Source: an uncultured Coriobacteriaceae bacterium (GTDB lineage Bacteria; Actinomycetota; Coriobacteriia; Coriobacteriales; Atopobiaceae). From it: a DNA stretch of 17,695 bases. Under the pieces are notes generated by a model. The model searched no databases, was not told the DNA's origin, and saw only the letters and a list, made by a program, of their open reading frames with translations. Shown in pieces: positions 13,050-17,695 of the stretch. Position 1 is the stretch's first letter. Each line of letters opens with the position of its first letter. The DNA is taken from the NCBI GenBank assembly GCA_900549525.1, contig UWSJ01000038.1:1-17695 (forward strand), in the 5' to 3' direction. Made by a program: the position numbers and the translations under genes.

Positions 13050-14330
13050 CTAGAACAGCGCGAAGGCGGTGTAGGCGAGGATGCCGAGCGCCATGACCAT
13101 CGTGTAGGCGAGCGTGGACTTGAGGACGTCATTCACGTCGACATTCGCGTAGTCGGCCACGATGACGTTCTGCGTGTTCGTGGGGTCGGCGACGCACTGC
13201 ACGACGCTCGTGGAACGAAGCGCCATACCCACGGCGGGCGCGGAGAGCGTGCCCGCGGTCACGAAGATCTTCGCGATGCCCGATCCCAGGCCGTACATGT
13301 TGAGCGGGCCGCGATAGAGCGCGAGCGGCGAGAGGATCGTGAAGACGACGACATAGACGATGGGGTTCGTCGGCAGGATCGCGCTGAAGATGGGCTGCAT
13401 GAGCGCGGAGGTCGCCTGGGCCGAGACGCCGTTCAGCAGGATGCCGATGCCCATCATGAGGCCCACGACGCCCGCGACGTCCTTGATGCCCTCGACAACG
13501 GACGCCGAGAGCACCTGCACGGCATCGCGCGGGCGCGTGATGAGCGCCGTCACGATGATGGTGGCGATGAGCGAGGTCTCGGCGTTCCACTTGAGGAAGA
13601 AGACGAGGACGATGGGGACGACAGGCATGCACATGGCCAGTGGATTGACGCTCTTGGCACCTGCGTCGCTGGCGGGCATGGCCCACGCAGCCCTCTTGGC
13701 ACCCCTGGGCACCTTCACGAGGATGTAGGCCAACGTCACGACAACGCACACGATGCCCATGACGACCGAGGTCGACTTGATGACGTCCATGCTCATGCCG
13801 ATGGTGTCGACGTAGAGCTGGTACTGCGACACGTTGAAGATGAGGCCGATGTTGAGGCCGAAGAGCAGCAGGCTCGCCGCAACCACCGGCTCAATGCCAG
13901 CGGAGAGAAACAGCGGGATGGCGATCTGGGCCACCATGATGACGGGGCCGGCCCCGCTCATGGCCGTGAAGATCAGGGCCGTCGCCGCCGTGAGCGCCAC
14001 GGCGATGGCAAGCGGCTTGTCGCCGGCCATCTCGGCGGCCTTGCGGATGATGGCGTCAGAGATGCCCTCCTTCTGGATGACCTTGGCGAAGATGGCGCCG
14101 AAGATAGTGACCGTGATGGTGGTCGCGAGCTTGGCGGCACCGCCCGAGATGACGTAGGCGGTGATGGACTGGGCGTCCTTGTCGGCGGACATGAACGGCA
14201 CGCCGGCAACGGCGGCGATGAGGATGCCCATACACGGAAGCGCCAGTATTGCCGGCAGCTTCTTGGTCATCATCAGGGCTACCCCGCCGAGGAACACCAC
14301 GAGGATGAGGACGATCTGTAGGGTTGCCAT
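13050..14330 (-). CDS. Permease of the ion-transporter type (GntP/CitMHS/DcuC-like)
   Basis: This 426-residue integral membrane protein has about 11-12 hydrophobic segments distributed along its length. Examples are the N-terminal LQIVLILVVFLGGVALMM and the C-terminal TLAYTMVMALGILAYTAFAL. Signatures seen are the GAGPVIMVAQIAIPLFLSAG and ATALIFTAMSG segments and the re-entrant-like NPIVYVVVFTILSPLALYRG with NMYGLGSGI. Such a layout resembles secondary transporters of organic anions in the ion-transporter superfamily. I cannot name the exact family or substrate. The start at 14330 was chosen for AAGGGAG at 14336-14342. An upstream frame to 14378 adds 16 polar residues without homology. It is the first gene of the operon with the HyuA-like protein, so it probably imports, or exchanges, the compound that the downstream enzymes degrade. 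Confidence 0.8.
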   Translation of the reverse strand: MATLQIVLILVVFLGGVALMMTKKLPAILALPCMGILIAAVAGVPFMSADKDAQSITAYVISGGAAKLATTITVTIFGAIFAKVIQKEGISDAIIRKAAEMAGDKPLAIAVALTAATALIFTAMSGAGPVIMVAQIAIPLFLSAGIEPVVAASLLLFGLNIGLIFNVSQYQLYVDTIGMSMDVIKSTSVVMGIVCVVVTLAYILVKVPRGAKRAAWAMPASDAGAKSVNPLAMCMPVVPIVLVFFLKWNAETSLIATIIVTALITRPRDAVQVLSASVVEGIKDVAGVVGLMMGIGILLNGVSAQATSALMQPIFSAILPTNPIVYVVVFTILSPLALYRGPLNMYGLGSGIAKIFVTAGTLSAPAVGMALRSTSVVQCVADPTNTQNVIVADYANVDVNDVLKSTLAYTMVMALGILAYTAFALF

Positions 14331-14510
14331 GGTTTCTCCCTTCCCTCTTTCCGAATGCATGTGACACAGGCCCGCCATCTAGGATGCACACAACGAGGGC
14401 CGGTAAGCCGCTCGCCGACGCCTTTTTCCGGGAAGTTGCGCCATTGTTTCAACGGTGCCCGCGCATAGGGCAACAAAAGGCAGAGGGATGCGTTCCTGGG
14501 GTTAGCGTCT

Positions 14511-14528
14511 GTATCTCCTTGGAGACAC
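14511..14528. repeat. 18-bp imperfect palindrome, candidate operator
   Basis: GTATCTCCTTGGAGACAC has arms matching at 7 of 8 positions around TT. The inner part, TCTCC-TT-GGAGA, is perfect. It lies about 180 bases ahead of the permease start and 270 ahead of the XRE gene. Confidence 0.4.
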
Positions 14529-14595
14529 CCAGGCGGCAAAGTGCGCGACGCTCAAAAACGCGTAAGCCAGAGCGATTGCGTACTTGTCGACTTGC

Positions 14596-14623
14596 ATTTA
14601 CTATCCCTGTAGAGATAGTAAAT
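14596..14623. promoter_or_regulatory. Perfect 10+10 bp palindrome, candidate operator
   Basis: ATTTACTATC (14596-14605) and GATAGTAAAT (14614-14623) are exact reverse complements around the 8-base spacer CCTGTAGA. It lies in the AT-rich centre of the divergent control region. The symmetry and length are those of a dimeric regulator site. Which protein binds it is unknown; the divergent XRE regulator is one possibility. Confidence 0.6.
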
Positions 14624-14795
14624 AGATTCTGCATAGTATTACTTTTATTTTGGATATTTCGTTAGCTGTCCAGTGAATTGCCATTTCGGTGAGAGGCGAA
14701 TCGATTCCTTCCGTTCATAACTCGTCCATCGTTTCTACACATTTATAGAGGCAGAAAGAGGGCCGGGGAAGACCTGACCCCAAGGAGGAGGCATC

Positions 14796-15509
14796 GTGCT
14801 GCGCACCCACCCATATGACGAGCTGTACCTCGAGCAGGCAATGAACACGATGGGCAAGGCCGTCGACTTCTCCGAGTCCTGTCTTCCGGGAGGCACGAGA
14901 CGCTTCCTCGAGGCCTTCTACGACTCGGAGGTCGCCGCATCGTTCTCGCCTCCCTCTCCCGCCCCAGACGTGGGCGTCTCGGGAATCGAGCTCGTGCTGA
15001 GGGTGTGCGGCGGGGCGGAGCCGGAAGGGCTCGGTGCGCTTCTCCAGAGCGCAAGCTCGCTTCCGCAGGCAGGCTCCCACGAGAAGCGGTGGCTCGGGAA
15101 GGCCATCGCCCGCTACCAGTGGGAGAGCGGCGTCTCGTTTCGCGAGATGGGCACGTTCCTCACGCTCGAGGACCTTGAGGCCGAGCGTCACACCCTGGTC
15201 TCAGACGGCGATGGGGACGACTGGGAGCGCCTCTGCCAAGACCTCGAGCACCTTCGCCTAGAGAGGACGCGGCGCGGAGGGGACGCCGAGGCCGCTACCC
15301 GGCTCGGCAGACTGCGGGCGGACGCAGGGCTGACGCAGGCACAGCTCTCTCGTCTCTCCGGCGTGTCGCTGCGCTCCATCCAGCAGTACGAGCAACGAGC
15401 CAAGGACGTCAACCGAGCGCAGGCACGCTCGGTGTTCGCGCTTGCACGGGTACTTGGGTGCGCCATGGAGGATCTCCTGGAGCCTGAGGGCGGCATAGGG
15501 CGTTCGTGA
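14796..15509 (+). CDS. XRE-family helix-turn-helix regulator with N-terminal domain of unknown function
   Basis: This 237-residue protein has its DNA-binding part at the C-terminus. Residues 170-229 form a Cro/CI (XRE) domain: LGRLRADAGLTQAQLSRLSG, then VSLRSIQQYEQR as recognition helix, and SVFALARVLGCAMEDLLEP at the end. The first 160 residues are a separate domain starting YDELYLEQAMNTMGKAVDF and containing ARYQWESGVSFREM. I recall this arrangement in regulators of gut Firmicutes and Coriobacteria, sometimes beside small toxin-like genes, but no such partner is here. The GTG at 14796 has an excellent AAGGAGG site (14782-14788). It is divergent from the permease-HyuA operon, so it may regulate that operon, itself, or neither. 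Nothing suggests membrane attachment. Confidence 0.82.
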   Translation: MLRTHPYDELYLEQAMNTMGKAVDFSESCLPGGTRRFLEAFYDSEVAASFSPPSPAPDVGVSGIELVLRVCGGAEPEGLGALLQSASSLPQAGSHEKRWLGKAIARYQWESGVSFREMGTFLTLEDLEAERHTLVSDGDGDDWERLCQDLEHLRLERTRRGGDAEAATRLGRLRADAGLTQAQLSRLSGVSLRSIQQYEQRAKDVNRAQARSVFALARVLGCAMEDLLEPEGGIGRS

Positions 15510-15736
15510 CGAGGCGCGTGCAATGCCTCGCGCCAGGCCGCCCGCCCCCAGCACGCGCGACCCCCGGAACTACGCACCGCCCGCCGTGGGCGTGCGCGTC
15601 CTCTGGTTTCGTCACGAGACCACATGGGACAACGAGCTCATGACCTAAAATGATGGGATGCAAGAACGCTCGGACGGGGGCGCGGCGGCCACACGTGGCG
15701 GCTCCGTGAGAGATGCACCACGACACAGGAGCGCAC
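15510..15736 (+). promoter_or_regulatory. 227-bp gap with the FemAB-gene promoter region
   Basis: A -10-like TAAAAT (15646-15651, five of six matches) lies about 85 bases ahead of the FemAB-type gene. At 15604-15622, TGGTTTCG and CGAGACCA form 8-bp arms (one T-G pair) around TCA, just upstream of the -10 and at the -35 position. GAGGC...GCCTC shortly after the XRE stop could be a weak terminator. No gene is seen. Confidence 0.45.
15727..15731 (+). promoter_or_regulatory. Ribosome-binding site that decides the FemAB-gene start
   Basis: AGGAG sits five bases before the GTG at 15737-15739. The upstream in-frame ATG at 15713 has no comparable site. Confidence 0.6.
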
Positions 15737-16744
15737 GTGATCGAAGTCAACGACATAACCGCAGACGAGCTCGAGACCACGGCCGAGCGCCTTGGGCTTG
15801 CCCTGCCCATCGAGCAGACCGCCGTCTGGGCCAACTACCAGGCAACCATCGACGGGCGCGAGCCATGGGGCTGCGTCGCCATCGAACGCGTGGAAGGCAA
15901 CCAGCGCCAGACGCTCGCCCTTGCGAGCCTGCTCGACTTCGAGACGCACGGCTACCACTTCATCCGCTCACCGCACGGCCCCGTCTGGCTTGAGCCGCCT
16001 GCGCCCGGGCTGGAGTCGGAGGCCCTGGTGGCGCTGATCCGCCACGTTCGCGCTAAGGATCGCCGCGAGAAGTTCCTGCGCCTGTGCGTGCGTGCCGAAC
16101 TTCCCCAGACGCGCCCCGTGCTCTCCACCATCCCCTACGACTGCACCGTCGTCATCGACGTGACGGGCGGCGACGAGGCGATTCTCGCCCGCATGAAGCC
16201 GCGCGGGCGACGCGACGTGCGCAAGGCCCTGCGCGAGAGCCCCGCGACCTGCGCCGACGAGACCGCGATGGCGGCCGAGTCCTTCGAGGAGTACTACGAC
16301 GTCATGCGCGAGACGGGCGAGCGCGACGGCTTCCACCCTGCCCCCATCGGCGACTACGAGGACATGATCCGGCTGCTTGGGCCCAAGCACTGCCGTGTCT
16401 ATGCCGGGCGCGTGGACGGACTCGTGGTCACGTGGTCGATCGTCACCATTTCGGGCACGCGAGCGGTGCGCTACTACGGGGCCAGCCGCAACGACACCAT
16501 GCGCCATCACGTGACGGACAAGCTCGTCTACTTCGAGTGCTGCGACCTCGGGGCTAACAAGGGTATTACCGCCTACGACATGATGGCCATCGGCAGTGAC
16601 TTCTCGCCCAAGCTCAAGGGCCTCAACGAGTTCAAGACCAAGTTCACCAAGGAGGTCACCGAGGTGGCCCCCGACCGTGACGTCCCCGTCCACAAGACGT
16701 TCTACTCCGCGCTGGTGGCCGCGAAGAAGCTACGGAGCCGGTAG
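15737..16744 (+). CDS. FemAB/MurM-type peptidoglycan bridge aminoacyltransferase
   Basis: This 335-residue protein belongs to the Fem/MurM family. These enzymes move amino acids from aminoacyl-tRNA onto the lysine-type side chain of lipid II, building interpeptide bridges at the inner face of the membrane. It shows the tandem GNAT-like layout of the family. The first half includes PYDCTVVIDVTGGDEAILAR and MKPRGRRDVRKALRE at about 153-167. The second half has FEEYYDVMRETGERDGFHP and AVRYYGASRNDTMRH. The C-terminal block (YDMMAIGSDFSPKLKGLNEF then KTKFTKEV) corresponds to the conserved 'G..FK..F' end of Fem proteins. The GTG at 15737 is chosen for its AGGAG site; the frame could extend eight residues to an ATG at 15713. 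The amino acid transferred cannot be read from sequence. It is followed after 77 bp by the PHP gene on the same strand. Confidence 0.85.
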   Translation: MIEVNDITADELETTAERLGLALPIEQTAVWANYQATIDGREPWGCVAIERVEGNQRQTLALASLLDFETHGYHFIRSPHGPVWLEPPAPGLESEALVALIRHVRAKDRREKFLRLCVRAELPQTRPVLSTIPYDCTVVIDVTGGDEAILARMKPRGRRDVRKALRESPATCADETAMAAESFEEYYDVMRETGERDGFHPAPIGDYEDMIRLLGPKHCRVYAGRVDGLVVTWSIVTISGTRAVRYYGASRNDTMRHHVTDKLVYFECCDLGANKGITAYDMMAIGSDFSPKLKGLNEFKTKFTKEVTEVAPDRDVPVHKTFYSALVAAKKLRSR

Positions 16745-16821
16745 GACCGGAGCCCAGCCGCTCGACGTCACAGGCGGCGATGCAACGGAAAGCGAGCGCC
16801 GTCTTTGATAAAGGAACCGCC

Positions 16822-17695
16822 ATGACCGCAATCGTCGACTGTCATACGCACACGAGCTTCTCGGACGGGGCGTCGTCGTTCGAGGAGAACGTGCGCGCCG
16901 CCGTGGAGGCGGGCTGCTCGGTGCTGGTGTCCACCGACCACCTGACGCTGCCGGAAAGCATGAACCCCGAGCTCGACTGCCAGGTGCCGTTCGCACGCCT
17001 TGGCGAGCACCGCGCGGCGTTCGAGGCGGCCCGCGCGCTGGCAGCGGAGCTTACCGGCCCGGGCGCACCCGCACGCGAGGACGGGACAAAGCCCGTGCCG
17101 CTCGAGCTCGTCTTTGGCTTCGAGTGTGACTGGTACGAGGGCTGCGAGCAGAACGTGAGCCGCTGGAGCGACGGCGCCGTGGTGCGGCTCGGCAGCGTGC
17201 ACTGGATCGGCGGCCCCGGCGACGTAACCACGGGTGCCGCCGGAACGCCCGGGGCAGCCGGTACGCCGCAGGCGGGCCTCCCCGGCACGGACGCCGGCTG
17301 GATTGACTACTCCGAGGACCGCCACGTCTGGGAGCTGCTTGGCCCCGACGAGGTGTGGCGTCGCTACGTGGCCACGTGGTGCCGCGCCTGCGAGAGCCCG
17401 CTCGGCTTCGACAGCATGGCCCACCCCGACCTCCCCATGCGCTTCGCCAACGAGGGGCTCGCGGCCACGATCGACCTTGCGCCGCTCTGGGACGAGATGA
17501 CGGCATGCGCCCATGACACGGGCGTGCGCGTGGAGGTGTCGACGGCGGGGCTTCGCAAGAGCGTGCGGGGCTACTACCCCGCTCCGGGGCTGCTTGAGCG
17601 CTTCCGCCGCGCCGAGGTGCCCATCACCGTGGGCTCGGACGCCCACCGCGCCTGCGACATATGCTGGGGCATCCGCGACGCCTTCCGCTACGCCG
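16822..17695 (+). CDS. PHP-domain phosphoesterase, histidinol-phosphatase type (3' end cut)
   Basis: The first 291 codons are present and the gene runs off the right edge. All PHP metal-site motifs are visible in order: DCHTHTSFSDG (6-16), STDH (37-40), GFECDW (99-104), GSVHW (124-128), AHPD (200-203), EVSTAG (238-243) and GSDAH (271-275). These bind a trinuclear metal centre that hydrolyses phosphomonoesters. The order and spacing fit HisK-like histidinol-phosphatases (histidine synthesis), though other PHP phosphoesterases share them, and no other his gene is in the window. A Gly/Ala/Pro-rich insert (138-159), partly in Gly-X-Y triplets, interrupts the fold after the GSVHW motif. The ATG follows AAAGGA (16811-16816). 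The gene may be co-transcribed with the FemAB-type gene. Confidence 0.88.
   Translation, partial: MTAIVDCHTHTSFSDGASSFEENVRAAVEAGCSVLVSTDHLTLPESMNPELDCQVPFARLGEHRAAFEAARALAAELTGPGAPAREDGTKPVPLELVFGFECDWYEGCEQNVSRWSDGAVVRLGSVHWIGGPGDVTTGAAGTPGAAGTPQAGLPGTDAGWIDYSEDRHVWELLGPDEVWRRYVATWCRACESPLGFDSMAHPDLPMRFANEGLAATIDLAPLWDEMTACAHDTGVRVEVSTAGLRKSVRGYYPAPGLLERFRRAEVPITVGSDAHRACDICWGIRDAFRYA

Larger units (their letters stand above)
14331..14795. promoter_or_regulatory. 465-bp divergent control region (permease operon / XRE regulator)
   Basis: No credible gene lies here. Positions 14585-14760 are strikingly AT-rich against the GC-rich background, as expected for promoters. Two palindromes are present (14511-14528 and 14596-14623). 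The nearest promoter-like words are weak, for example TATAGA at 14744-14749 toward the XRE gene, so I assign no firm promoter. If the permease transcript starts near the palindromes it has a leader of roughly 180-260 bases. Confidence 0.55.

Noticed and set aside
11089..13053. 654-codon plus-strand frame opposite the HyuA-like gene
   Set aside because: The composition is that of an antisense shadow (His/Asp/Arg/Val-rich) and it crosses the intergenic hairpins. No domain is visible.
14331..14510. Possible riboswitch in the permease leader
   Set aside because: I searched by eye for known aptamer signatures such as guanidine-class loops and found no convincing match. A covariance-model search would be needed.
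14324..14665. 113-codon plus-strand frame in the divergent control region
   Set aside because: It starts inside the permease gene, has no ribosome site, has mixed composition and reads through both palindromes. The region is better explained as regulatory DNA.

Overview
This window comes from a high-GC chromosome, most likely an anaerobic actinobacterium of the class Coriobacteriia (Olsenella/Collinsella-like). That placement is an inference. It rests on the strong G/C third-position bias, the fructose PTS operon organised as fruR-fruK-fruIIABC, a XRE regulator of a type I associate with gut anaerobes, and a FemAB-type cell-wall enzyme. No rRNA, tRNA, CRISPR array, transposase or phage gene was recognised.

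Layout, left to right. Positions 1-115 hold the start of a class II fructose-bisphosphate aldolase (minus strand). A small three-helix membrane protein follows (300-623, minus), with a divergent acylphosphatase (688-1038, plus). Facing the acylphosphatase is a PfkB-type sugar kinase (1124-2077, minus), then a 406-bp region without a clear gene. Next is the fructose operon, read on the minus strand: fruR (DeoR regulator), fruK (1-phosphofructokinase, ATGA overlap) and fruA (fused EIIA-EIIB-EIIC). A 30-bp tandem repeat sits between fruK and fruA. Upstream of it on the same strand is uvrC (6470-8548), whose cysteine cluster is atypical.

Positions 8683-14330 form a probable second operon on the minus strand: an ion-transporter-type permease, a hydantoinase/oxoprolinase (HyuA-type) protein with an unusual C-terminal part, a small HEXXH (zinc-hydrolase-like) protein, and an FAD-dependent oxidoreductase. 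The last three are tightly packed (2-nt gap, then 8-nt overlap), and a compound inverted repeat separates the permease from the HyuA gene. This looks like an uptake and breakdown route for an unknown small amide or cyclic-imide substrate, and it is the most promising undescribed system here. A 465-bp regulatory region with a perfect 10+10 bp palindrome separates it from a divergent XRE regulator (14796-15509, plus).

The right end, on the plus strand, carries a FemAB/MurM-type aminoacyltransferase (15737-16744) and the first 291 codons of a PHP-domain phosphoesterase (histidinol-phosphatase type), which runs off the window.

The fru operon and the aldolase fit together metabolically. Fructose enters as fructose-1-phosphate through FruA, FruK makes fructose-1,6-bisphosphate, and the aldolase splits it to triose phosphates. 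Starts were chosen by ribosome-binding sites, so several differ from the longest open frame.
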